Positions 17,080-25,048 of a DNA stretch of 64,000 bases are shown here, piece by piece. The stretch spans positions 248,001 through 312,000 of the forward strand of contig CAJXYU010000004.1 in assembly GCA_913063155.1 (NCBI GenBank), given 5' to 3'. Positions within the stretch are counted from its first letter, which is position 1; the number at the start of each line of letters is the position of its first letter. Below the pieces are notes generated by a model. It had not been told where the DNA came from. It worked only from the letters and a program-made list of their open reading frames with translations, and searched no databases. A program made the position numbers and the translations under genes. This stretch comes from an uncultured Desulfovibrio sp. (GTDB lineage Bacteria; Desulfobacterota; Desulfovibrionia; Desulfovibrionales; Desulfovibrionaceae).

Positions 17080-18060
17080 GTGCAGCCGCTTCTTGAAATA
17101 AAAGACCTGAGCGTGGAATTCGCTCTGAGGGCCGCCAAGGTCCGTGCGGTCAGAAACGTGAGTCTGACTCTGAATCAGGGTGAACGGCTCGGCCTTGTGG
17201 GAGAATCAGGTGCGGGCAAGTCCGTGCTGGGCTTTTCCATCATCAACCTGATCTCCAAGCCGGGATACATCTCGGGAGGGGAAGTTCTCTTCAAAGGCAA
17301 GGACATCTCCAAATATACCTATGAAGAGATGCGCCACATCCGCGGAAACCGCATTTCCATGATCTTCCAGGACCCCATGATGACCCTGAACCCGGTGCTG
17401 ACCGTCGGTCAGCAAATGGTAGAGACCATCCTGGCCCACAGAAAGGTGTCGGTGAAGGAGGCCGAGGCAATAGCCCTGGATAAACTCCGTAAGGTCTACA
17501 TTCCCTCTCCGGAAAAACGCCTCAAGCAGTATCCGCATGAGTTCTCCGGGGGAATGCGCCAGCGTATCGTCATAGCCATCTCGCTGCTGACCGACCCGGA
17601 CCTGATCATCGCGGATGAGCCTACCACTGCCCTGGACGTGACCATCCAAGCCGAAATCATGTCCCTGCTCCTGGAGCTCTGCGAAAGGAACAACATGGGC
17701 CTCCTCCTCATCACCCACGACTTGGCAGTGGTCTCGGAAGTGACTCAACGCATTGCCGTGCTATATGCCGGACGCGTGGTCGAGATCGGCTCCACAGAAC
17801 AGATCATCAGCAATCCGCAACATCCCTATACCAAAGGCCTCATCAACGCCTTGCCGCAAAGTGTGCACGGCGACCGCCTGAACCAGATCAGGGGCATGAT
17901 GCCGTCACTGATAAACATGCCGAGAGGTTGCCCGTTCTGTCCGCGCTGCGACTATGCCCTTGAGCGCTGCAAGACCGAAATCCCCGGCCTGCGGCAGTGT
18001 GAATCCGGAACCTTCATCGCCTGCTTCGAGCGGGACGAACCAGGGAAAGAAGCATCATGA
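17080..18060 (+). CDS. Peptide ABC transporter ATPase (DppD-like)
   Basis: A 326-residue ATP-binding subunit. It has Walker A GESGAGKS, signature FSGGMRQR, Walker B LIIADEPTT and the C-terminal oligopeptide/dipeptide region with the Cys-rich loop GCPFCPRCDYALERC that binds an iron-sulfur cluster in some relatives. It forms the heterodimer that powers the importer with the next gene product. The start is GTG at 17080 with AAGGGG upstream. The last codons overlap the next start (ATGA). Confidence 0.88.
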   Translation: MQPLLEIKDLSVEFALRAAKVRAVRNVSLTLNQGERLGLVGESGAGKSVLGFSIINLISKPGYISGGEVLFKGKDISKYTYEEMRHIRGNRISMIFQDPMMTLNPVLTVGQQMVETILAHRKVSVKEAEAIALDKLRKVYIPSPEKRLKQYPHEFSGGMRQRIVIAISLLTDPDLIIADEPTTALDVTIQAEIMSLLLELCERNNMGLLLITHDLAVVSEVTQRIAVLYAGRVVEIGSTEQIISNPQHPYTKGLINALPQSVHGDRLNQIRGMMPSLINMPRGCPFCPRCDYALERCKTEIPGLRQCESGTFIACFERDEPGKEAS

Positions 18061-19070
18061 GCAACACCCCTCTTCTCGAAACACGAGACCTGGTCAAACA
18101 CTTTGACATCTCAGGCGGGCTGGTCGATCAGATCAAGTTCGACAAAGGACGCCCGTACCGTGAAAAAACCATCGTCAAAGCCGTCAACGGCGTCTCCATC
18201 GACATACTGGAAGGCGAAACCCTGAGCGTCGTGGGCGAATCCGGTTGCGGCAAATCCACGCTGGCCAGGACCATCATCGGCTTGTATGGCCCCAATTCCG
18301 GGGAAGTGCGCTATCGCGGCCAGCGTATCGACCCTTTGTCCGGCAGCGCCCGCAGACCCATCCGCAAAAAAATGCAGATGGTTTTCCAGGACCCGTACGC
18401 ATCGCTCAACCCGCGAATGACCGTACGCCAGATCTTGCAGGAACCGGTCAAATTTCACAATCCGAAGATGAGCGGACAGGAAATCGAGGACAAGGTGGCC
18501 GAGACATTTCGTGCCGTGGGACTTGACCCGGCCTGGGCCGGCAATTATCCACACGAGTTCTCGGGCGGTCAGCGGCAGCGAATCAGTTTGGCTCGAGCTC
18601 TTGTGCTGGACCCCGATTTCGTGGTGGCGGACGAGCCCATAGCGGCGCTGGACGTTTCCATCCAGGCTCAGATCCTGAACCTGATGATGGACATGCAGGA
18701 TGAACGCAAGCTCACCTACCTGTTCATCAGCCATGACCTCTCCGTGGTGGAGCACATTTCCAACCGCGTGGCAGTCATGTACCTGGGCAGCCTGTGCGAA
18801 CTCTCCCCGGCGAAGGAACTCTTCACCACGCCCAGACACCCGTACACCCAGGCCCTGCTGTCGGCCATCCCCAAGCTTGGCGGGAGCCCGGGAGGACACA
18901 TCCGCCTTTCCGGCGACGTGCCCACCCCCATCAACCTGCCTGCAGGCTGCGTGTTCCACGGGCGATGTCCGCACGCAAACGAACGATGTCGTCGGGAAAT
19001 CCCCCTGCTTAAGGATTTCGAATCCGGGGCAAAAGTGGCCTGTCATGCTCTCGAGGAAGGCAGGATATAG
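18057..19070 (+). CDS. Peptide ABC transporter ATPase (DppF-like)
   Basis: A 337-residue ATP-binding subunit, partner of the DppD-like protein. Walker A is GESGCGKS, the signature FSGGQRQR, and Walker B VVADEPIAALD, with Ile-Ala in place of the usual Thr/Val-Ser after DEP. The C-terminal Cys motif GCVFHGRCPHANERC is present. It is the last gene of the operon and is followed by a strong terminator. Confidence 0.88.
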   Translation: MSNTPLLETRDLVKHFDISGGLVDQIKFDKGRPYREKTIVKAVNGVSIDILEGETLSVVGESGCGKSTLARTIIGLYGPNSGEVRYRGQRIDPLSGSARRPIRKKMQMVFQDPYASLNPRMTVRQILQEPVKFHNPKMSGQEIEDKVAETFRAVGLDPAWAGNYPHEFSGGQRQRISLARALVLDPDFVVADEPIAALDVSIQAQILNLMMDMQDERKLTYLFISHDLSVVEHISNRVAVMYLGSLCELSPAKELFTTPRHPYTQALLSAIPKLGGSPGGHIRLSGDVPTPINLPAGCVFHGRCPHANERCRREIPLLKDFESGAKVACHALEEGRI

Positions 19071-19082
19071 AGTTATAAAAAA

Positions 19083-19120
19083 ACAAAACGCCACCTGAAA
19101 ACAGGTGGCGTTTTGTACTT
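19083..19120 (+). terminator. Intrinsic terminator of the peptide ABC operon
   Basis: A 15-bp stem ACAAAACGCCACCTG / CAGGTGGCGTTTTGT with an AAAA loop, 13 bases after the last stop codon. Confidence 0.88.
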
Positions 19121-19137
19121 CCAGTGTATTGTTAGAC

Positions 19138-19175
19138 TTGACTTTGACTCCCCTACACCATATTTAGGCACCTAA
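19138..19175 (+). promoter_or_regulatory. MarR-gene promoter with overlapping palindromic operator
   Basis: TTGACT (19138-19143) is a good -35. With a 17-base spacer TATTTA (19161-19166) is the -10. The 12-base palindrome TTAGGCACCTAA (19164-19175) overlaps the -10, which is the arrangement expected for autorepression by the MarR protein encoded downstream. Confidence 0.55.
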
Positions 19176-19192
19176 GATGCCACGAGGGTAAT

Positions 19193-19690
19193 ATGTTGGA
19201 ACTTTATGATCTCCCTGACGAACAATTACTGGCACGATACAAAGAGCGGTATCCTGAACTGGATGTCGGCGCGCAACTCTGTTTTCTCAAGTTGTTGCGG
19301 GTTGCCTCGGACATGGAAACTTCCCTGAACAATTTCCTGACCCGGTTCGGACTTTCACAACGCCGTTTCTTCATTCTCATCCTGCTCACTCGCCGACCAG
19401 AAGGCTGGACCCCGTCCGAGCTTGCCAAGGGCACAGGCGTCACCAACGCAACCATGACCGGAGTGCTCGACACCTTGGTCAAAGACGGCTTGGTGGAACG
19501 CAAAACAGACCCAGAAGACAGGCGCGTCAAAGTCGTGGTCATGACCGAAAAAGGAGACCAGCTCATCTCAAGCATCTTTCCTGTCTATTATAGCCGGGTC
19601 GCAAATCTCATGGAAGACTTCAACGCCCATCAACGCGAAGAGCTCACCGAAATCCTGGACAAATTGCAGATGGGGCTCGGAAAGCTGTAA
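19193..19690 (+). CDS. MarR-family transcriptional regulator
   Basis: A 165-residue winged helix-turn-helix regulator. The recognition region GWTPSELAKGTGVTNATMTG and the wing VERKTDPEDRRVKVVVMTEKG are typical of MarR. MarR proteins act as dimers that bind small phenolic or oxidant signals and repress nearby genes. There is no Cys in the DNA-binding part that would suggest redox sensing. The start follows GAGGG. It is a single-gene unit between two terminators, so autoregulation plus control of distant genes is likely. Confidence 0.85.
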   Translation: MLELYDLPDEQLLARYKERYPELDVGAQLCFLKLLRVASDMETSLNNFLTRFGLSQRRFFILILLTRRPEGWTPSELAKGTGVTNATMTGVLDTLVKDGLVERKTDPEDRRVKVVVMTEKGDQLISSIFPVYYSRVANLMEDFNAHQREELTEILDKLQMGLGKL

Positions 19691-19710
19691 TACCCGAATC
19701 AAAGAATGGA

Positions 19711-19745
19711 AAAGCGCCGCTCCGTACGGAGCGGCGCTTTTTGTT
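19711..19745. terminator. Bidirectional intrinsic terminator
   Basis: The 30-base perfect palindrome AAAGCGCCGCTCC-GTAC-GGAGCGGCGCTTT (19711-19740 approximately) runs into a T-tract on the plus strand and, preceded by AA, on the other. It separates the convergent MarR and receiver genes. Confidence 0.85.
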
Positions 19746-19754
19746 TTGCCTGAG

Positions 19755-20150
19755 CTAGATGATCATGTTGGCGCGCAATTCCTCGACGACCTTGTCCTTG
19801 TCAAAGGGTTTTACAAGGTAACAGGAGGCAAAAGTGTTGAAAAAGGCCTTGCTGATGTTGCGATTGTCACCCAGGGAAGTGATCATGACCAAGTGAAATT
19901 GGTCCACTTCCCTGATGCCCAGGTTCAATTCCTCCTTGCGCATCAGCTCGGCGGTCTTGTGCCCGTCCATGCCCGGCATGCAGATATCCATGAAGACGAC
20001 GTCATATGGAGATCTGTTCTTTTGGGCCTGTTTGAATTTGCTGACGGCCTCCACACCGGTCTCCGCAGAGTCGCACTCGGCATAGGGCGCTAGGACCTTC
20101 TGCAAATACAAATGGATGGCTTCATCATCATCGACAATGAGAAAGCGCAT
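19755..20150 (-). CDS. Single-domain response regulator (CheY-like receiver)
   Basis: A 131-residue receiver domain with no output domain. The acidic pocket is DDD at residues 7-9, the phosphorylation site Asp55 lies in VVFMDICMPGMDG, and Thr91 and Lys114 (LVKPFD) complete the active site. Such proteins act in phosphorelays or by protein contacts. There is a longer loop before the fourth strand (EELNLGIREVDQF), often seen in receivers of hybrid relay systems. GAAGGA precedes the ATG. No kinase is adjacent; the Hpt protein at the window start is one conceivable partner. Confidence 0.87.
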   Translation of the reverse strand: MRFLIVDDDEAIHLYLQKVLAPYAECDSAETGVEAVSKFKQAQKNRSPYDVVFMDICMPGMDGHKTAELMRKEELNLGIREVDQFHLVMITSLGDNRNISKAFFNTFASCYLVKPFDKDKVVEELRANMII

Positions 20151-20172
20151 GGTCCTTCATCCCGTGGGTTTC

Positions 20173-20206
20173 CGCATGCCGGGATACAAAACCGGCCCGG
20201 CATGCG
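20173..20206. other. Hairpin in the leader of the receiver gene
   Basis: An 11-bp perfect stem CGCATGCCGGG / CCCGGCATGCG with a 12-base loop. It lies just after the predicted transcription start of the receiver gene and after the stop of the upstream reductase gene. It has no T-tract, so a 5' mRNA-stabilising hairpin is as likely as a terminator. Confidence 0.5.
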
Positions 20207-20216
20207 ATTCCCAATC

Positions 20217-20245
20217 TTAATACCGATATCAGCGACTATATACAA
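20217..20245 (-). promoter_or_regulatory. Possible promoter of the receiver gene
   Basis: On the minus strand TTGTAT (20245-20240), 17 bases, TATTAA (20222-20217). Confidence 0.4.
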
Positions 20246-20261
20246 GTGGAATGATCAGGAA

Positions 20262-21968
20262 CTACAACTCGAGACCATACTTCTTGAGGGCTGCCATGCC
20301 GCCATGAATGTTGACCACGTTGCTGCGTCCCTTGTGAGTCAGCATGATCTGGGCCTCATAGGAACGTGCACCAGTGTTGCAAACCAGCACACAAGTCTTG
20401 TCCTCGGGCACCTCATTCAGACGCTTGTATATCTCGCCTTGGGGGATATTATGCCAATGCTCCGGATTACGCTCCATATAAGGCTGGGCATCCGCATGTT
20501 CGCGACAATCGATGAAACAGTAGTCCCCGGCTTCACGCTCGGCCCACAACTTCTCAAACTCGACCGGTCCCACTCCGCGATTCATTTCGCGCAGAGCATT
20601 GTCCGCCATGTTGGCCACACTGTTGAGTATGTCCATGGCGGACGAGAACGGCGGCGCATAAGCCAATTCCATATTGCTGATGTCATCGATGGCAGGCTTG
20701 AACTTGAGGATAGCCGCCACTGCGTTGATACGGCCGACCATGGCGTCCCCGGAACTGCCGAAGCCTTGTATGCCGAGCACTCTGCGGGTACCGCGCTCCA
20801 CCACCAACTCGAGGGTCATGAGTTCCTTGGTGGGATAAAAATGGGCGCGATCCAACTGAATAAGCATGACGCTGAAAGCATCGAACCCGGCAGCCTCGGC
20901 CGCTCCGAGACTCAACCCGGTTCCGGCCAGGGAGGTCTCGAAAAGCTTGACCACGAATGAGCCTACAGCGCCGTCAAAAGACGACTCTCCTCCGGCCAGA
21001 TTGTTACCGATGATACGGCCCTGTCTGTTTGCCATGGAGCCCAGGGGCAGAAACAGTGGCTGGCCCGTGATCTGGTGCTTGATGACAGCACAGTCGCCGC
21101 CCGAATAAATGTCCGGATCCGTGGTACGCATCATTTCATCCACAACGATGCCGCCCCGCTCGTGACATTTGAGTCCGGCCTCCCTGGCAACCTCGTCGTT
21201 GGGCAGGACGCCCACGGAAATGATGACGCAATCAGCCTCGATGGTCCGTTTGTCCGTGACGACCCGCTGCACCTGGCCGTCTCCTTCAATGGATTTGACG
21301 GATTCCCCCAGGTGAAACCGGACACCCTTTTCTTCCATGTGCTCCATGCCCATCTTGGCCAGGGTCGGGCTGACCAGCCTGGGCATGATCTGATCGAATA
21401 TCTCCACCACGGTGGTCTCGACCCCCCACATGTCGGCAAAGGCTTCAGCCATTTCCAGGCCGATGAATCCCGCGCCGATAACGACAGCAGTCCCCACCTG
21501 CCCTTTGGAGATGGAAGCGCGTATGCATTCCGCGTCGTGAGGATTGGAAACGTAATGCACGCCCTTGAGATTTTCGCCCGGCAACCCCAGCTTGCGCGGA
21601 GTCGCTCCGGTGGCGATAACCAGCTTGTCGTAATCAAGCACTCCGGTCTCGCCGGTCTGCACGTTTTCGTAGCAGACCTGTTTTTTCTCACGGTCAATCA
21701 TCGTGGCCCTGGTACGGGTCATAACATCCACGCCCTTGACCTCGTCAAAAAACTTCTCATCACGAATCATGTGAAATGCGGTGGTCCGCAATGCCTCGGC
21801 GTCCGGCACATCGCCGGAAACATAGTACGGGATGCCACACCCACCGTAGGAAATAAGGTCACTCATATCCAGCATGGTCACTTTTGATCCCGGCTCAATG
21901 CGTTTGAAACGACATGCGGCCTTGGGACCGAGAGCGACTCCGCCTATGACTACAACATGTTGAGACAT
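20262..21968 (-). CDS. CoA-disulfide/persulfide reductase with C-terminal rhodanese domain
   Basis: A 568-residue FAD flavoprotein. It belongs to the single-cysteine disulfide reductases: redox Cys44 lies in YGGCGIPYY, the NAD(P)H site is VVIGAGFIGLEMAE, and the second FAD contact is DIYSGGDCA. The last 110 residues are a rhodanese domain with active Cys530 in CNTGARS. This fusion is known as CoA-disulfide reductase related or NADPH-dependent persulfide reductase (Npsr-type), reducing CoA persulfide or polysulfide in the cytoplasm, which suits a sulfidogenic cell. GGAGGAGG precedes the ATG. The aminotransferase gene lies 32 bases upstream in the same direction. Confidence 0.87.
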   Translation of the reverse strand: MSQHVVVIGGVALGPKAACRFKRIEPGSKVTMLDMSDLISYGGCGIPYYVSGDVPDAEALRTTAFHMIRDEKFFDEVKGVDVMTRTRATMIDREKKQVCYENVQTGETGVLDYDKLVIATGATPRKLGLPGENLKGVHYVSNPHDAECIRASISKGQVGTAVVIGAGFIGLEMAEAFADMWGVETTVVEIFDQIMPRLVSPTLAKMGMEHMEEKGVRFHLGESVKSIEGDGQVQRVVTDKRTIEADCVIISVGVLPNDEVAREAGLKCHERGGIVVDEMMRTTDPDIYSGGDCAVIKHQITGQPLFLPLGSMANRQGRIIGNNLAGGESSFDGAVGSFVVKLFETSLAGTGLSLGAAEAAGFDAFSVMLIQLDRAHFYPTKELMTLELVVERGTRRVLGIQGFGSSGDAMVGRINAVAAILKFKPAIDDISNMELAYAPPFSSAMDILNSVANMADNALREMNRGVGPVEFEKLWAEREAGDYCFIDCREHADAQPYMERNPEHWHNIPQGEIYKRLNEVPEDKTCVLVCNTGARSYEAQIMLTHKGRSNVVNIHGGMAALKKYGLEL

Positions 21969-22000
21969 GAAGCCTCCTCCAATGTTCTGTGGTACTGAAA

Positions 22001-23176
22001 CTAGTTCAAAAATTCCCTGATGCTCTCGCCCAGCCGTTTGATTCCCTCTTCAATACGGTCCGGCTCCGCGTTGGAGAAATTGAGCCGCAGGGTATTTTCC
22101 CCGCCACCGTTCGCATAGAACGGCTTACCGGGCACAAAGGCCACTTTCTTGGCAATGGCCTTGTCGAACAGGTCCATGGACGAACAACCATCCGGCAAGG
22201 TACTCCACAGGAACATTCCGCCTTCCGGACGGGTGGTCTCCACGCCTTCCGGGAAATATTCGTCAATCATCTCCACCATGATGTCACGATGCCTTCCATA
22301 GGTTTCACGGATTATCGCGATATGCTCTTCAATATTGTTGTTGAGCATGTAGGTTCTCATGATGGCCTGGGCAACCGTGCTGGTGTGCAGGTCGCTGGCC
22401 TGCTTGGCGATGACCAGCTTGTCACGTCGGTCGCCGCCTGCGACTATCCAGCCGATGCGGAACCCCGGGGCGGCGATCTTGGAAAAGGACCCCAGCAGCA
22501 GGCCGGGCTTCTTCAGGAAGGAATAAACCGTAGGTAACGCTTCACCTTTGAAGCGGAGCTCTCCGTACGGATCGTCTTCCACAAAGATAACACCGTATTT
22601 ATCCACCAACTCGGCAACGGCCTTTCTTTTCTCCAGGCTGTAGCTCAGGCCGGACGGATTCTGAAAATTGGGAACAGCGTAAAAAATCTTTACGCCTTCC
22701 TTGAAGCACTGCTCCAGTTCCTCGAGATTGGGGCCGTCCGATTCCAGGGAAACCGAAACGAACTGGGGTTCGAAAATGGAAAAGGCCTGGATCGCGCCGA
22801 GATAGCCGGGGCTCTCGATGACGATCTTGTCACCCTTGTCCAGATAGACCTTGCCGATGAGGTCCAGACATTGCTGGGAGCCGGTGGTGATGAGCAGTTC
22901 ATCTGGGCTGATGTCCAGCCCTTTGGAGGCATACCGGGACGATATGTATTTACGCAGCTCAACATCCCCTTCGGTCTGGGAATACTGCATGGAGGTTCTG
23001 CCATTTATTCCAAGTACCTCCCGTGCCGCTTCTTCCATGGACTCCACGGGAAACATGCGCGGATTGGGCAGTCCTCCCGCAAATGAAATAATGGAAGGAT
23101 CAGCCGTGACCTTCAATATTTCACGAATAAAGGAACGATGGACAGAGGACATTCTGGATGCGTACTTGTCGGACAT
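22001..23176 (-). CDS. PLP-dependent aminotransferase (2-aminoadipate/LysN-type, class I fold)
   Basis: A 391-residue fold-type I aminotransferase. The pyridoxal phosphate Lys233 sits in GSFSKIAAPGFRIGW, with PNFQNPSGLS and EDDPYGELRF as further cofactor motifs. The start region ISFAGGLPNPRMFP is typical of the 2-aminoadipate (LysN/ARO8-like) group, which has broad specificity for branched, aromatic and aminoadipate substrates. I chose the ATG at 23176 with GGAG 6 bases upstream; a TTG 12 bases earlier is less likely. It is the first gene of a unit with the persulfide reductase, suggesting sulfur amino acid or keto acid turnover, which remains inference. Confidence 0.85.
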   Translation of the reverse strand: MSDKYASRMSSVHRSFIREILKVTADPSIISFAGGLPNPRMFPVESMEEAAREVLGINGRTSMQYSQTEGDVELRKYISSRYASKGLDISPDELLITTGSQQCLDLIGKVYLDKGDKIVIESPGYLGAIQAFSIFEPQFVSVSLESDGPNLEELEQCFKEGVKIFYAVPNFQNPSGLSYSLEKRKAVAELVDKYGVIFVEDDPYGELRFKGEALPTVYSFLKKPGLLLGSFSKIAAPGFRIGWIVAGGDRRDKLVIAKQASDLHTSTVAQAIMRTYMLNNNIEEHIAIIRETYGRHRDIMVEMIDEYFPEGVETTRPEGGMFLWSTLPDGCSSMDLFDKAIAKKVAFVPGKPFYANGGGENTLRLNFSNAEPDRIEEGIKRLGESIREFLN

Positions 23177-23273
23177 GACATGCTCCAAGGTTAATGGGAT
23201 TTATGGGAAAATAATCGCCCAAGGCGAATATCCGATCCCGTGAATAACAGCACGAACCCAAAAAGAATTCCAG

Positions 23274-23308
23274 AAAAAAAAGCGGGGCCTGCCCGATGCA
23301 GGCCCCGC
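23274..23308 (-). terminator. Intrinsic terminator after the 117-aa gene
   Basis: An 11-bp stem GCGGGGCCTGC (23282-23292) / GCAGGCCCCGC (23298-23308) followed on the minus strand by eight T residues. Confidence 0.88.
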
Positions 23309-23338
23309 AGGGCATAGAGGAGAATGCACTATGTGACG

Positions 23339-23692
23339 TTATGTGGTCCCGACTTCCATTTGACTTTCAAGCCAGGTTCTCACCTCTTCATTGGGGGCGT
23401 ACACACCCTTGAGATTGCTGACGGACTCGAGGAACCGTTGACCGATATCCCTGGGTAATTCCAGTGATACCAACTCCTTTGCCTCCTCGGAGTTCCTGCG
23501 GATGAGCATGACCCTGGGGTTTTCATCCCATGCATACACTATGAAGTAGTTGCTGAAATCCGCCTTGGAGGTCACGGGACGGTGCTGGGCATGCCATGAG
23601 TTGTTCCCCCATTCCAGATACATGGTCACCGCATCTTCAGGGGTCATGTTCCAATCTATGTCCAGATGCCTATAGTCTCGCAAATTTCCCAT
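23339..23692 (-). CDS. Small conserved protein, resembles the DVU0772 family
   Basis: A 117-residue soluble protein. The text DYRHLDIDWNMTPEDAVTMY, LEWGNNSWH and VMLIRRNSEEAKELVSLELP recalls a Desulfovibrio-specific small protein family named after DVU0772; I recall this by pattern and could not check it. No catalytic motif is evident. AAGGAGG precedes the ATG, and a short hairpin (CTTGG-CTGAAA-CCAAG) abuts this ribosome site. The promoter at 23738-23765 is near-consensus, so strong expression is expected. The gene is a single unit between terminators. Confidence 0.75.
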   Translation of the reverse strand: MGNLRDYRHLDIDWNMTPEDAVTMYLEWGNNSWHAQHRPVTSKADFSNYFIVYAWDENPRVMLIRRNSEEAKELVSLELPRDIGQRFLESVSNLKGVYAPNEEVRTWLESQMEVGTT

Positions 23693-23737
23693 ATTCCCTC
23701 CTTGGTTTCAGCCAAGTTCTTTGCTCAACTTGAGTTA

Positions 23738-23765
23738 ATAATAACTATTACTATCAAATTGTCAA
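23738..23765 (-). promoter_or_regulatory. Strong sigma-70-type promoter with Fur-like AT-rich palindrome
   Basis: On the minus strand a perfect TTGACA (23765-23760), 16 bases, then TATTAT (23743-23738), 5 of 6. The imperfect palindrome at 23730-23757, with repeats like GATAGT-AATAGT-TATTAT, covers the -10 and loosely resembles a Fur box. Confidence 0.65.
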
Positions 23766-23804
23766 CAAAAAAGTCGCTCAAACCCAGAGACTGTTCAAGC
23801 GACT
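23766..23804 (-). terminator. Second terminator after the 56-aa gene
   Basis: Arms AGTCGCT (23772-23778) and AGCGACT (23798-23804); on the minus strand the stem is followed by TTTTTTG. It lies directly upstream of the promoter of the 117-aa gene. Confidence 0.7.
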
Positions 23805-23843
23805 AAAATCAGATAAAACGAAAAGGGATAAACAAGTATCCTG

Positions 23844-23865
23844 AAAAAGGGGCCTTACAGCCCCT
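23844..23865 (-). terminator. First terminator after the 56-aa gene
   Basis: Arms AGGGGC (23849-23854) and GCCCCT (23860-23865), followed on the minus strand by TTTTTC, 8 bases after the stop codon. Confidence 0.7.
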
Positions 23866-23872
23866 GTATCGA

Positions 23873-24043
23873 CTATTCCTTGTCCGGCGCCCACTTGGGG
23901 TCGCGATATTTTTCTGGATTATAGACACGCCAGTCCGTGCCGTCGTCATATTTTTCGTCCGCTCCGGGGAACGGCGTGTAGACATGCCCCTGGCTGTCTT
24001 CCTCGGCCCGATATTCCAGCTTGTTGCGGTCAATTTTCTCCAT
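23873..24043 (-). CDS. Small acidic protein of 56 residues
   Basis: A short open frame that begins MEKIDRNKLEYRAEEDSQGH, continues VYTPFPGADEKYDDGTDWRV and ends YNPEKYRDPKWAPDKE. It is supported by GAGGG at good distance before the ATG, by the two terminators directly behind it, and by a composition (Tyr, Asp, Lys, Trp, Pro) typical of real small proteins. There is no signal peptide, membrane segment or Cys. I do not know the family. The 264-base space upstream (24044-24307) holds some short stems but no promoter I can defend. Confidence 0.7.
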   Translation of the reverse strand: MEKIDRNKLEYRAEEDSQGHVYTPFPGADEKYDDGTDWRVYNPEKYRDPKWAPDKE

Positions 24044-24307
24044 GACATAACCCTCTATTTTAGCTTGAAAAGCTGTACCCTTCCCCCGTAAAGCCAGGGG
24101 CGTATGGCCTTACCACACGCCACTTTCCTGCTCCAATTATTATCATGTGTCAAGTTACGGTTCCGCCCCTGTTCCAGCCGCAAAATACTGGAGGGCATCA
24201 ACTGCTGAAAATTCTTAACTTTCGTGCTGTGGAAAACGTCAGGCATCTGTTTGCCGAAAACAATACCTTCAAATCAACGCCGTTTTAGAAGACTACACCT
24301 CACTCCC

Positions 24308-25045
24308 TTACTTCCTGAACAAATTCTTGATGGCCGCGATGCCCATCTTGCGTCGCAGAAAGCCCAACTGATTCTGCAGCGGCAGGTGCTTGGGGCAAAC
24401 ATCCTCGCAAGCCAACAATCCCATACAGCCGAATATGCCCATATCATTGCCGATGATCTCGTAGTAGTTCCTTTCGGAACGTTTGTCCCGGGGGTCCACC
24501 ATGAACCGGGCGATACGATTCAAAGCAACGGCACCCATGAAATCGTCCCGCAGGCGGGCCGTTCCGCAGGCGGCCACGCAGCAACCGCACTCAATGCATC
24601 GGTCCAGCTCGTAAATATCCTCGGCGACCTTGTTGTCCATACGCTCTTCAAGTTCATTGTCCTTGAACACACGCTTGGTGTGAATCCAGGACTCTGTCTT
24701 ATCGTACATCTTGCGAAACCATGTGCCCGTGTCCACGGACAGGTCGCCTACCAGCTTGAACACCGGCAGCGGCATCAGGGTGATTTCCGTAGACAGATCG
24801 CTGGTTCTGGTGTGACAGGCCAGCCCTGGGCGACCGTTGATGACCATGCCGCAGGCCCCGCAAATGCCCGCACGACAACAGAAATCAAACTGCAGGGAGG
24901 AATCCTGTTCTTCCCGAATACGGTTCAAGGCAATGAAAAGAGTCATTGCATCGGTTTCCTCCACCACGAACTCGTCGGTATGGGGGGCAGACTCCGAATC
25001 TTGGGGGTTGTATCGGAATATGTTGAATTTCAGCAATCTGGGCAT
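24308..25045 (-). CDS. frdB: Fumarate reductase/succinate dehydrogenase iron-sulfur subunit
   Basis: A 245-residue iron-sulfur protein that links the flavin of subunit A to the heme subunit. The [2Fe-2S] ligands lie in FCCRAGICGACG with a distal Cys in GLACH, the [4Fe-4S] ligands in CIECGCCVAAC, and the [3Fe-4S] ligands in CMGLLACEDVCP. AAGGAG precedes the ATG, 3 bases after the frdA stop. It is the last gene of the C-A-B operon. No terminator is obvious after it. Confidence 0.9.
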   Translation of the reverse strand: MPRLLKFNIFRYNPQDSESAPHTDEFVVEETDAMTLFIALNRIREEQDSSLQFDFCCRAGICGACGMVINGRPGLACHTRTSDLSTEITLMPLPVFKLVGDLSVDTGTWFRKMYDKTESWIHTKRVFKDNELEERMDNKVAEDIYELDRCIECGCCVAACGTARLRDDFMGAVALNRIARFMVDPRDKRSERNYYEIIGNDMGIFGCMGLLACEDVCPKHLPLQNQLGFLRRKMGIAAIKNLFRK

Positions 25046-25048
25046 ACC

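Noticed and set aside
15768-17138. A 456-codon minus-strand frame opposite the permease genes
   Set aside because: Shadow of the dppB/dppC-like genes, with low-complexity His/Asp-rich translation and no recognisable motif.
23809-24048. A 79-codon minus-strand frame overlapping the 56-residue gene
   Set aside because: The other frame (23873-24043) has the ribosome site and fits between start and terminator, whereas this one runs through the terminator hairpin.
24160-24190. TTGACA on the minus strand near 24155, as promoter for the 56-residue gene
   Set aside because: No acceptable -10 box at 15-19 bases; the following bases are CATGATAATAATTGG then GC-rich.
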